DNA of 64,000 nucleotides from DATARR01 sp044868005 (GTDB lineage Bacteria; Acidobacteriota; Thermoanaerobaculia; Multivoradales; UBA5704): positions 55,023-119,022 of the forward strand of contig JBIOVX010000013.1 in the NCBI GenBank assembly GCA_044868005.1, given 5' to 3'. The position numbers were made by a program, and so were the translations under genes. Below, piece by piece: positions 21,973-31,354 of this stretch (its first letter is position 1; the number at the start of each line of letters is the position of its first letter). Under the pieces are notes generated by a model that worked only from the letters and a program-made list of their open reading frames with translations, was not told where the DNA came from and did not search any database.

Positions 21973-23682
21973 TCACCGCGCCCCCTGGGCCATCCGCCGC
22001 TGCAACAGGACGGATGGCAGCGTGGCGTCGACCTTGCCCTCCTGCACCGCCGCGATGCCGAGGTCGACGCCGGTGGCGGCGCGATAGGCGTGGATGTAAC
22101 TCTGGATCTCGGGCTTCCAGTAGCGGGCCCAGTTCTTGGCCTGGTTCTGGTCGTTGACGTTGACCCAGTCGCCGTAACGGATGGAGAGGAGGATCTGCTC
22201 GCCGTAGACGGCGAGGTCCCGGAAGTGAGTGACCGGCGTGTCGCCCCAGCCAAGCATGTGTCGCAGGGTGTCCACCGGCCCCATCCAGGCCTCCTTGTAG
22301 GGCACCATGGCCCGGCCGCGGAGGAACTCCTGCATCTCGCTGCGCGAGAGCAGCCACTTGTGGACGAGCATCTCCACGCGCGCCGTCCACGGCAGGTCGC
22401 GGAACTGGTTGTGGGCGCCCTCGGCCAGCAGCATGTGGACCTCCTGGAGCGCGTTCAGGATGGGGAAGCCGTCGGCGATCACCGTGGTGTCCGAGTCCTC
22501 CTTGTAGAAGGCCGCCGCCCGCCGCAGAAGGCTGTGGAAGGCCTCCAGGAACTTCGAGCGGTTGTCCGCCGGCCGGCGGGAGGGAACGGCCTTGCCGACC
22601 AGGTTCAGCCCGTAGTGGTGGCCATACTCCTGCGCCCGGCGGGCCACGGTGAGACGGAAGGGCTCGTCCTGGATGTACCCCCAGAGGAGGTTCGAGAGCG
22701 GCCGCAGCGGGCTCAGCTCGAGCTGGGTCAGCGGGTTGCGGTCGCTCGGGCTCTTGTTCTGGAAGCGCAGGCTGATGGCGTTGATCGCCTGCACCAGCAT
22801 CCCCTCCTCGTGCCAGTACGACCAGATGAGCTCGAGCAGGCAGGGCTGGTACGGATTGCCGTTGAGCAGCGTGTCGCAGAAGGGCAGGCCGATGTCCCCC
22901 TCGTCGATCTCGTCCCTGAGCTTCGAGAGGACCGTCTTGATGTAGGGCAGGCCGGTGCCCAGGTAGTCGGAGAGCCGGCTGGTGATGTTGCCGAAGTCCG
23001 CCGCATGGCCGAGCCGGCTGCGCTCCTCGGACTCCCTGTACGTTCCCCGGTCGATGTGGATGCCGCAGCGCAGGATGAGGAACGCCTCGGTCGCCGCCTT
23101 GAGGAGCTGGTAAGCGTCGACGCCGAAGTGCAGGCGGGCCGTCGCCGTGGGACGGCGGTCCGCCAGCAGGGCGTCCTCCCCGTCGGTCGTATCCTCCCGG
23201 CAGAGCACGCGGTTGATGAAGCGGCTGTAGTTCTCGAAGCCGATGGAGGCGGTGCTGTTGCGGATCGCCACCCAGAACGCCTGATCGTCGCTGGGGTCGG
23301 CGTCGGACCGCTGTAGGGTCGCCCGCACGTCCAGGGGACCGGGGGGAGCGGCGAAGGGGAAGGTGCCATCCGGATTCAGTCCGCTGACCCGGAAGGAGCC
23401 TTCGGGTCCGGGCCCGTTGATCCGGAAGGAGCCCCCAGGACCCGGTCCGGTAACGCGGAAAGAGCCATCCTTCTCCGGTCCCTGGACAGGCACGGGACCG
23501 TCGATCTTGACGGTGCCGGTCACGGGAAGCGGGGTCTGCAGCCCGGCGTCGACCGCGAGCCGCGTGGGCTCGACCAGGCGGATGTCTACGGGCCCCTGAG
23601 GCGGATACTGGCCCCCTTGATCCTGCGAAGGATCCTGAGGCATCTGGCCCGAGGGCTGGGGTGACGGTTTCTTGGTCGCCAT
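21973..23682 (-). CDS. Unknown protein with Gly-Pro-Ser-Phe-Arg repeat head and helical body
   Basis: 569 residues, not recognised. Residues 1-30 are Pro/Gln-rich. About 35-115 carry beta-type repeats: PVTGTVKIDGPVPVQGP, then four degenerate units of 11-12 residues around GSFRVTGPGPG, GSFRINGPGPE, GSFRVSGLNPD and GTFPF. This resembles repeat stalks of surface or fibre proteins. The remaining 440 residues are mostly helical and soluble, rich in Trp/Tyr/Arg, with no signal peptide, membrane segment or known catalytic motif. It sits between the zincin-like and PLP genes in the same leftward run. A structural or carrier role is a guess. Confidence 0.7.
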   Translation of the reverse strand: MATKKPSPQPSGQMPQDPSQDQGGQYPPQGPVDIRLVEPTRLAVDAGLQTPLPVTGTVKIDGPVPVQGPEKDGSFRVTGPGPGGSFRINGPGPEGSFRVSGLNPDGTFPFAAPPGPLDVRATLQRSDADPSDDQAFWVAIRNSTASIGFENYSRFINRVLCREDTTDGEDALLADRRPTATARLHFGVDAYQLLKAATEAFLILRCGIHIDRGTYRESEERSRLGHAADFGNITSRLSDYLGTGLPYIKTVLSKLRDEIDEGDIGLPFCDTLLNGNPYQPCLLELIWSYWHEEGMLVQAINAISLRFQNKSPSDRNPLTQLELSPLRPLSNLLWGYIQDEPFRLTVARRAQEYGHHYGLNLVGKAVPSRRPADNRSKFLEAFHSLLRRAAAFYKEDSDTTVIADGFPILNALQEVHMLLAEGAHNQFRDLPWTARVEMLVHKWLLSRSEMQEFLRGRAMVPYKEAWMGPVDTLRHMLGWGDTPVTHFRDLAVYGEQILLSIRYGDWVNVNDQNQAKNWARYWKPEIQSYIHAYRAATGVDLGIAAVQEGKVDATLPSVLLQRRMAQGAR

Positions 23683-23715
23683 CTTCTATCTCCTTTTTCG
23701 TCGAAGTCGTTCCGT

Positions 23716-25020
23716 TCAGGCGGCGAGGGCTTTCGGCGCCTGCACCGCGGCGCGAAGGTCTCCCAGCGCGCGCCGGAGAGCCCAGTAGCGGAGCAGCTCC
23801 GCCACCGTGTCGCTCTCGTGTTCGGGACTGATCCTGTGATCCTGCTTGGCCTGGCCGAGCACGGCGAAGACCAGCGTGGGAGCCACCCGGCGGACGAGGG
23901 TCTTGTCGCGCCGCCAGGCGCCGTACAGCGCGCGCAGGCGCTCGGGCTGCCGCTCGGCGATGGGAAACACCTGATGGAGCGCGGCGCCGTGGAGCGCCTC
24001 CGGCCGGTGGTTGACGAGCATGCGGACGAAGTCCGGCATCGTCTTCTCGAGGGCCGCGATGATGCGCAGGCGGTCGGCTCCCAGGCCGGTCCTGGGATAG
24101 AAGGCTTCCCAGACGCCGTCGAGGAGCTGCCATTGGGGATCGGGGTAGAGGAAGCCCCCCGCGGCCAGCGAGAGCTTGACCCGTATCCACGGGAAGGGAT
24201 GCGGATCGTCCGTCTGGATGCGGAAGACGAAGAAGCGCGGCAGCGCGACGACCTGCATCAGGCCCTGCGAGGCCGCGACCCCGAGCTTGGCGACCGACCA
24301 GAAGTCGGCGACGATCTCGGAGATCCAGCGCTCCCAGAGCTGCCAGGCCAGCTTGTCGTCGCCCGCCGCTTGGAGCTGGCGGGCCTGCAGAGCCCGGCGC
24401 ATCGACTCGACCAGCTTGATCAACGCCGCGCCCTGGTGGCCCACTTCGTGGACCAGCGACGAGGCGATGCCGCTGCCGACCATGCGCTCGCGCGGCACGC
24501 GGATGATCGCCGCCGGGTTCTCCCCGCCGCCGGGCAGGCGGGTGCGGGCGCGCCGGATCGCCGCGCCGTGGCCGCGGTCCAGGTAGGTGACGAGCGGCGG
24601 CGGATCGTAGAAGCGGCTGGCCAGCGAGATCGCGTCCTCCGCCGCCACGTCGAGCCCGGCCAGCCACACGCCGTTGTCCACCTCGCCGCGGATCGCCAGA
24701 GCGTCGGCGAAGATGTCGAACTGGGTGAGGCCGGCGTTGAACTGCAGCTTGAGGAAGGCGAAGCGCCGGCCGGCTTCGGCGGGCGTCGCACCCCTGCCCT
24801 GCGGGCTCTTCAGCCAGCGCAGATAGCCGCGGACCCGCGCCCGCAGCTCCCGCCGGCCGCGGATCAGGTAGTGCTCGATAGCCTGCGCCGCCTCCGCGGA
24901 GACGCCGGCCGCGGGCACCATCGGGGTGACCAGGGCGAACGGCTTCACCCGCCCGAGGCGCGTCAGCAGCGCGCGCGCCTCGCGGACCAGGATTTCGGCG
25001 ATGGACGGCGACAGGGCCAT
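23716..25020 (-). CDS. Zincin-like metallopeptidase of unknown family
   Basis: 434 residues. The zinc motif HEVGH (His191-Glu192-His195) is clear, followed about 40 residues later by WISEIVADFW, where Glu235 may be the third ligand. This gluzincin-like arrangement, with an ExxAD-type helix, is seen in several housekeeping and secreted zincins. The N-terminal 180 residues are helical and the rest has no recognisable domain. No signal peptide or membrane anchor. It starts 4 bases after protein B's stop, so the two are tightly coupled. It could process cluster proteins, but no substrate evidence exists. Confidence 0.75.
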   Translation of the reverse strand: MALSPSIAEILVREARALLTRLGRVKPFALVTPMVPAAGVSAEAAQAIEHYLIRGRRELRARVRGYLRWLKSPQGRGATPAEAGRRFAFLKLQFNAGLTQFDIFADALAIRGEVDNGVWLAGLDVAAEDAISLASRFYDPPPLVTYLDRGHGAAIRRARTRLPGGGENPAAIIRVPRERMVGSGIASSLVHEVGHQGAALIKLVESMRRALQARQLQAAGDDKLAWQLWERWISEIVADFWSVAKLGVAASQGLMQVVALPRFFVFRIQTDDPHPFPWIRVKLSLAAGGFLYPDPQWQLLDGVWEAFYPRTGLGADRLRIIAALEKTMPDFVRMLVNHRPEALHGAALHQVFPIAERQPERLRALYGAWRRDKTLVRRVAPTLVFAVLGQAKQDHRISPEHESDTVAELLRYWALRRALGDLRAAVQAPKALAA

Positions 25021-25024
25021 GGCT

Positions 25025-25690
25025 TCAGGCTCCCAGGATGACGATCTTGCGGCCGCGGCGGATCCAGCGGCCGGTGGGGCGGCGATGACAGCCGCAGGCG
25101 CACGGACGAGCGGCAGAGCCGGCGCCGTTCTTCTTCAGCAGGCCGGGAGCGTGGACCTGCGCCGCCGCGGCCACCGCCGAGCGGGCCGCCGCCTCGGGGT
25201 TTGCCGTGGGCGCCACCTCAGCCGCGTTCTGCGCCGCGGTCGAAGCCAGGCGCACGAAACGCTGCGCCACCTCGAAGTCCTGGACTTCGGGGTCCATGCC
25301 CTCGAAGTCGACCTCGAATAATTTGGTGGCCAGCGAGCCGAGCTTGCCGCCGATAGCACCGCCCGCGGGTCCGCCGAAGAACGTGCCGGCGACGCGCCCG
25401 GCAATGGGCAGCACCTTCTTGGCGATGGGCTTCAGGACCTTGCCGAGACTGCTGAAGATCTTCCCGCCGCCGAACTTCTTGAACAGCTTGCCGAGGAACT
25501 GGTCGAGCTCCGCCTCGCCGGAGAGGCTCAGCAGCTCCTCCGCCAGAGCCATCTCCTCTTCTTCGGAGAGCGGGCCCCCCTGCGCGTATTCGTCGTAGAC
25601 CTCGGCTTCCTGGAAGATCTCCGGGTCCAGCTCGGTGTCTGCGGTCTCGAAGGCGTATTCGGATTCCAACGTGCGATCCAGGTCGTGCAT
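25025..25690 (-). CDS. Glycine-zipper protein B with acidic N-terminus and WIRRG tail
   Basis: 221 residues, paralogue of protein A. Order: acidic-aromatic N-terminus (LESEYAFETADTELD); helix LSEEEEMALAEELLSLSG then ELDQFLGKLFKK; Lys-rich amphipathic LGKVLKPIAKKVLP; glycine-zipper core GTFFGGPAGGAIGGKLG (GxxxG spacing, membrane-insertion-prone); helix FEVAQRFVRLASTAAQNAAE; HAPGLL; Cys-rich bend CACGCH; and the tail GRWIRRGRKIVILG. Glycine-zipper cores occur in pore-forming and membrane-interacting proteins. No signal peptide. A GAGGAGA ribosome-binding site precedes the ATG. I do not recognise a named family. Role proposed as membrane-active component; inference. Confidence 0.72.
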   Translation of the reverse strand: MHDLDRTLESEYAFETADTELDPEIFQEAEVYDEYAQGGPLSEEEEMALAEELLSLSGEAELDQFLGKLFKKFGGGKIFSSLGKVLKPIAKKVLPIAGRVAGTFFGGPAGGAIGGKLGSLATKLFEVDFEGMDPEVQDFEVAQRFVRLASTAAQNAAEVAPTANPEAAARSAVAAAAQVHAPGLLKKNGAGSAARPCACGCHRRPTGRWIRRGRKIVILGA

Positions 25691-25723
25691 GGTTGTCTCC
25701 TCGATAGGGGTTGCGGGAAGGGC

Positions 25724-26491
25724 TCAGACGCCGAGCAGGACGATCTTGTTGCCGCGGCGAATCCAGCGGCCGCTGCGCCCCCGCCAGCCGCCGTATCCGG
25801 CGCCCATGTAGCCCCCTGGGGCCGCGCCGCCGTTGCGCAGCAAGCCCGGCGCGTGCTGGCGCGCCGCCGCCGCGAGCGCGGCGCGGGCCGTCTGCTCGGG
25901 CGGCGCACCGGAGGCCACTTCCGCGGCCTTGGTCGCCGCGTCGCCGGCGAGGCGGACGAAACGCTGGGCCACCTGCAGCTCCTGATCCTCGCCGCTCATG
26001 CCTTCCATCTCGAGGCCGAAGATCTGGCTGCCCGCGTCGGCGATCTTGGTGCCGATCGCGGCGCCCGCCGGACCGCCGAAGTAGCCGCCGATGGCGCGGC
26101 CCGCGATCGGCAGCACCTTCTTGGCGGCCTGGCCGAGGAGCCCCTTCAGGGCCTGGCCGGCGCCGGGCGGCAGGAATTTGCCGACGGCCTGGCCGGCGCG
26201 GCGCAGGAGCTTGCCGAGGAACTGGTCCAACTCCCCTTCCTGGGAGAGGGAGAGCAGCTCCGCCGCCATCTCGATCTCCTGCTCCTCCGAGAACGGACCT
26301 TCGCCTTCACCTTCGAAGTCCGCCTCGCCCTCTTCCTCATATCCCCACTCGCCCTCGCCCTCGTAGTCGGCCTCATAGTCTCCGGCTTCGTAATCGCCGG
26401 CCTCGTAGTCTCCGGCTTCCATGTCCGCATACTCGCCCTGGAAGTCGGCCTCGTAATCGCTCTCGAAGATCTCTTCGTTCAGTCCGTTCAT
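25724..26491 (-). CDS. Glycine-zipper protein A with EAGDY repeats and WIRRG tail
   Basis: 255 residues, first gene of the nine-gene run. Residues 1-70 are extremely acidic and aromatic, with tandem AGDYE units followed by ADYEGEGEWGYEEEGEAD. Then come FSEEQEIEMAAELLSLS, ELDQFLGKLLRR, a hydrophobic glycine-rich core (RAIGGYFGGPAGAAIGTK), the helix LQVAQRFVRLAGDAATKA, HAPGLL, a Gly/Tyr-rich stretch and the C-terminal GRWIRRGNKIVLLG. Protein B shares every block after residue 70. An AAAGGAG ribosome-binding site lies 6 bases before the ATG. The operon's promoter should lie in the 160-base gap upstream. Function unknown. Confidence 0.72.
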   Translation of the reverse strand: MNGLNEEIFESDYEADFQGEYADMEAGDYEAGDYEAGDYEADYEGEGEWGYEEEGEADFEGEGEGPFSEEQEIEMAAELLSLSQEGELDQFLGKLLRRAGQAVGKFLPPGAGQALKGLLGQAAKKVLPIAGRAIGGYFGGPAGAAIGTKIADAGSQIFGLEMEGMSGEDQELQVAQRFVRLAGDAATKAAEVASGAPPEQTARAALAAAARQHAPGLLRNGGAAPGGYMGAGYGGWRGRSGRWIRRGNKIVLLGV

Positions 26492-26592
26492 CTGCTTCTC
26501 CTTTCGGATGGATCCCGTCGTCGCCGTGCCAACTCGGGCAGGCCTGAAGGGCAAGGCCTGTGCCAGGGAAAACCCAGCAAAAATGGGGGTTT

Positions 26593-26624
26593 CGGCGAAG
26601 GGAGCTTCGCCGGGAGCGTTTTTT
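26593..26624. terminator. Hairpin with T-tract between permease and nine-gene run
   Basis: The stem CGGCGAAG/CTTCGCCG with loop GGAG is followed, rightward, by GGAGCG and six T. Leftward, it is followed by a T-run about 9 bases away. A partial copy of the hairpin (GCGAAGGGAGCTTCG) lies at about 26636-26650. It probably separates the leftward permease from the leftward nine-gene operon. Confidence 0.45.
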
Positions 26625-26652
26625 AGAAGGATCCAGCGAAGGGAGCTTCGGC

Positions 26653-28155
<1,503 letters not shown>

Positions 28156-28197
28156 GGCGGTGGGTATGGTACACCGGAGCGGGCGCGATGGCCGCGA

Positions 28198-28428
28198 CCT
28201 TCCCCCCTGAGAGGGCGAACTCCCCCCACGAGGGGGCCTCTCTCCCCCACGAGGGGGCGACCTTCCCCCACGAGGGGGCGACCTTCCCCCCTGAGGGGGC
28301 GACCTTCCCCCCTGAGGGGGCGGCTTGCCCCCCTGAGGGGGAGACTTTCCCCCACGAGGGGGCGACCTTCCCCCCTGAGGGGGCGACTCTCCCCCACGAG
28401 GGGGCAAACCGCCCCCCGCGAGGGGGGG
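28198..28428. repeat. 21-bp tandem hairpin repeat, 11 units
   Basis: Eleven contiguous units of exactly 21 bases. Each contains a near-palindromic core CCCCC-(A/T)(C/G)-GAGGGGG flanked by CGACCTT-like bases. Two core versions alternate irregularly: CCCCCACGAGGGGG and CCCCCCTGAGGGGG. The outer units are the most divergent. It fills the gap between the GNAT stop and the permease start and lies in the permease's 5' region. Any peptide read across it is a 7-residue repeat, which is an artefact of the period. Confidence 0.92.
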
Positions 28429-28456
28429 AAATACGTCTTGCGAAGGCCCAGAGCCC

Positions 28457-28867
28457 TCATGCGGGGTGAAGCAAGAAAAACTCCTCCACCGTCAGCAGAT
28501 ACGAGGGGTGATTCAAACCGGTCGGCAGGTAGAATTCGTCGTGGGTATGGCGAAAGCCTAACTTCGCAAGGACCCGCCGGGACGCCTCGTTGGCGGGGCC
28601 ATGTCCGGCGAAGAGAGCCCTCGCGCCGAGCGTATGGAAGGCGTACCGCATCACTGCCTGGGCGGCTTCAGGCGCGTAGCCGAAGCCCCAGTAGGCCGGC
28701 CGCGCGATCTCTGTCGCGAGCCGCCCCAGCACCCACTCGCGATCGAACGGGCCGCCGATGAAGAGGGTAACCTCGGGATCTCCCCACAGCGCCATCGCCA
28801 GCTCGACGTCCGCCTCGGTCCAGGGGCGGAAGCCGAGGCGCTTCGTCTGGAGGAAATAGGGAGGCAT
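28457..28867 (-). pseudogene. GNAT acetyltransferase with internal deletion
   Basis: 136 residues, versus roughly 170-180 for the RimJ/RimL-type family. The N-terminus is normal (LQTKRLGFRPWTEADVELAMALWGDPEVT), as is the C-terminal half with the acetyl-CoA loop (RPAYWGFGYAPEAAQAVMRYAF), NEASRRVLAKLGF and the end. But LATEIA runs directly into RPAYWG, so the segment normally containing strands beta2-beta4 (the 'biGxxGL' region) is missing in frame, about 35-45 residues. The remaining frame is intact and starts immediately after the VOC stop, so it is expressed if its neighbour is. Catalysis is doubtful. Confidence 0.7.
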
Positions 28868-29584
28868 CTAGCCGCGACCGGAGCTGGTCAGCTTGACCGG
28901 GCCGTTGGGACAGGCGAGGTCCAGCGTCAGGCTTGACGCCGTGCCAGCTCGGACCACCGCGCCGAGCCGCAGCTCCGCTACGAGCTTGCCCAGGCGCTCG
29001 GTCTCGGGGCTCACGATCTCCATGGATTTGAGCGTGCAGCCGCCCGGCGAGGTCGTGGAGGGGTGAGGTGTCGACGCGCTCCATTCAATGAGAAACGGAG
29101 TGAGATCGCCGGGCACGTCTTCGAGCGCCGCGGTGCGCCACTGCAGGACCTGGCCGTCGGGACGCACGCGCGAGCCCGGCCGCGGCGCCGAGACGCGGAA
29201 ACCAGCGGCTTCGAGGTGGCTCTTCGTCGCGTCGAGGTCCTTGGTTCCTATCGCCCAACCGATTGGCGTGAGCTGTTTAAGACTGGAAAGGAACGCCATC
29301 TCCGGCGGCGGACCGCTCACCGGGGCGATCAGCTCCAGGTAGGTGCGCGATCCGAGGCTCAGCAGGGCGTTCTGCGTGCCGCGCCCGGGATGCTGGCCGC
29401 CGATCATGGGCGCCACACCCGCCAGCTCGGTGAACTGGCGGATCCCCTCGTCCAGGTCCGATGTGCCGACGATGACGTGGTCGATGGTGACGTCGGGCAT
29501 GGCGGCTCCCTCCGGCGCCGGCGTGGAAGTGGAGGCGCATGCGGCCGCGCAGAGCGCCCAGACAAGGCCGAGCTTCTTTTTCAT
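28868..29584 (-). CDS. VOC/glyoxalase-like lipoprotein
   Basis: 238 residues from the ATG at 29584 (MKKKLGLVWALCAAACAS); a TTG lies 9 bases upstream. The N-terminus is a lipoprotein signal with Cys in CAAACAS. The mature protein carries a glyoxalase-like (PF13468-type) fold pattern: TIDHVIVGTSDLDEGIRQF, PGRGTQNALLSLG, YLELIAP and LTPFLIEW. VOC proteins bind a metal and small substrates; periplasmic lipoprotein versions are less common. Substrate unknown. Divergent from the M28 gene with 40 bases between starts. Confidence 0.82.
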   Translation of the reverse strand: MKKKLGLVWALCAAACASTSTPAPEGAAMPDVTIDHVIVGTSDLDEGIRQFTELAGVAPMIGGQHPGRGTQNALLSLGSRTYLELIAPVSGPPPEMAFLSSLKQLTPIGWAIGTKDLDATKSHLEAAGFRVSAPRPGSRVRPDGQVLQWRTAALEDVPGDLTPFLIEWSASTPHPSTTSPGGCTLKSMEIVSPETERLGKLVAELRLGAVVRAGTASSLTLDLACPNGPVKLTSSGRG

Positions 29585-29624
29585 GACTCCCAATGATACG
29601 TCCTTCTTGCGCTATCTTCGCCGG

Positions 29625-31262
29625 ATGACAAAGCTCCGCGCCTTTCCGATCTGGCTGGCCCTCTCCTGCCTCGCTGCCGTTGTTCCTGGCAGGACCTCGG
29701 AAGCCGCCGACCTGCACGCTCCACCCGTCGCTGCCGCCATGCAACAGATCCGCCCCGCCGCCATCCGGGCGCATATGGCCTTCCTCGCCGATGACCTGCT
29801 GGAGGGCCGCGGCACGGGCACGCGCGGCTATGAGATCGCGGCGCGTTATGTCGCGGCGCAATTCGAGGCGATGGGCTTGGAGCCGGGCGTGAACGGCGGC
29901 TGGTTTCAGCCGGTGTCGTTGCGGCGCAGCGAGCTGATCCGCGACGGCAGCAGCCTGGAGATCGTCGGGGCCGACGGCGAGAGGCGGCCTCTCCGCTACG
30001 GCGGCGAGTTCGTGATGGGCGGCGATTTCCGCGCCTCTACCGAGGTCGAGGCGCCGGTGGTGTTCGTCGGCCATGGCGTGACGGCGCCAGAGCGCGGGTA
30101 CGACGACTATGCGGGCGTCGATGCCCGGGGGAAGATCGTCGCCTACTTCAGCGGCGCCCCGGCGTCGTTCCCGCCGGAGGAGCGCGCCCACTACTCAGCC
30201 TCCTCGATCAAGACCGCGAACGCGGTGGCGCACGGCGCGGTCGGCATACTGCGGCTGTGGAACGACGAGGACGCGAAGAACGGCTCGTGGGAGCGGCTCG
30301 TCCAGGCCGCCGGCAGCTTCGGCTCGTTCGCCTGGCTCGACGGCGGCGAGGCGCACGACGCGCAGCCGCAGATCCGCGGCAACGCGCGGCTCGGCCCGGC
30401 GGTATCCCAGGCGATCTTTTCGGGCGCGCCGATCACCTATGCCGACGCGCAGGCGAAACCCGCTCCGGCCGCGCTGCCCGTGCGGGTGCGGATGGTGAAG
30501 CAGAGCCGCCTCTCCGATCTCACCAGCCCCAACGTCGTCGGCCTGCTGCGCGGCGCAGACCCGGCGCTCGCCGGCGAGTACGTCGTCTTCAGCGCGCACC
30601 TGGATCACCTCGGAGTCGGCGAGCCGGTGAACGGCGATGCGATCTACAACGGCGCCGTCGACAACGCCTCGGGTGTGGCGTCGCTGCTGGAGATCGCGCG
30701 CGCCTTCGCCGCGCTGCCCGAGCGGCCGCGGCGCTCGCTGCTCTTCGTGGCCGTGACCGCCGAGGAGTCCGGCCTGATCGGCTCGGACTACTTCGTCCAC
30801 AACCCGCCGGTGCCGCTCGCTTCGATCGCCGCCAACGTCAACATCGACGGCGGCTCGGTGTGGCCGTTCAACGCGCTGTTCGCGCGCGGCGCCGACCACT
30901 CGACGCTCAAGGCCGCGGTGGACGCCGCCGCGGCGGCCGTGGAGATGCCGGTGACGACGGACCCGTTTCCCGAGCAGGCCTCCTTCGTGCGCAGCGATCA
31001 GTACGCGTTCGTCCGCAGGGGTATCCCCGCCCTGATCCTCGGCGCGGTGCGGACGGCCGAGGCGCGCCCCGTGGCGCTCGATTGGGTGAGGAACCGCTAT
31101 CACGCGCCGAGCGACGACATGTCCACGCCGATGGACTTCGAAGCGGCGGCCAGCTTCACGCGCGATACGTTCCTCATCGGCTACGCCATCGTGCAGGCGG
31201 ACTCCCGCCCGCGCTGGAATCCCGGCGACTTCTTCGGCGAGCTGTTCGCCGCGAAGCGCTGA
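29625..31262 (+). CDS. Secreted M28 family aminopeptidase
   Basis: 545 residues from the ATG at 29625. Signal peptide about residues 1-27 (FPIWLALSCLAAVVPGRTSEA). A PA domain sits in mid-protein (VVFVGHGVTAPERGYDDYAG), then the di-zinc peptidase domain with AHLDHLG, NGAVDNASGVA, TAEESGLIGS, NVNIDGG and RYHAPSDD, the His/Asp/Glu-Glu/Asp/His ligand set of M28. The family removes N-terminal residues from peptides outside the cytoplasm. Length fits M28 proteins with an inserted PA domain. It is transcribed divergently from the VOC lipoprotein gene. Confidence 0.93.
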   Translation: MTKLRAFPIWLALSCLAAVVPGRTSEAADLHAPPVAAAMQQIRPAAIRAHMAFLADDLLEGRGTGTRGYEIAARYVAAQFEAMGLEPGVNGGWFQPVSLRRSELIRDGSSLEIVGADGERRPLRYGGEFVMGGDFRASTEVEAPVVFVGHGVTAPERGYDDYAGVDARGKIVAYFSGAPASFPPEERAHYSASSIKTANAVAHGAVGILRLWNDEDAKNGSWERLVQAAGSFGSFAWLDGGEAHDAQPQIRGNARLGPAVSQAIFSGAPITYADAQAKPAPAALPVRVRMVKQSRLSDLTSPNVVGLLRGADPALAGEYVVFSAHLDHLGVGEPVNGDAIYNGAVDNASGVASLLEIARAFAALPERPRRSLLFVAVTAEESGLIGSDYFVHNPPVPLASIAANVNIDGGSVWPFNALFARGADHSTLKAAVDAAAAAVEMPVTTDPFPEQASFVRSDQYAFVRRGIPALILGAVRTAEARPVALDWVRNRYHAPSDDMSTPMDFEAAASFTRDTFLIGYAIVQADSRPRWNPGDFFGELFAAKR

Positions 31263-31354
31263 TCCCTCAACAATCCGGCCAGGGCTCGCGGGCTCCCCTC
31301 CTAAGCACCTATACAAGTAGGCGTCTTAGGATGTTTGAACTCAAAGGAGGCACT

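Noticed and set aside
20860..23682. Secondary-metabolite cluster centred on the PLP enzyme
   Set aside because: No carrier protein, ketosynthase, adenylation or transport gene nearby; only one AONS-like enzyme.
15621..26491. Extracellular contractile injection system or type VI secretion locus
   Set aside because: Lytic enzymes fit such effectors, but no sheath, tube, baseplate, spike, VgrG, PAAR or AAA ATPase gene is present in the run.
28188..28469. Heptad-repeat peptides (PPEGATF or SPPQGGR type)
   Set aside because: Artefact of the 21-bp repeat; the permease start at 28155 lies after it.
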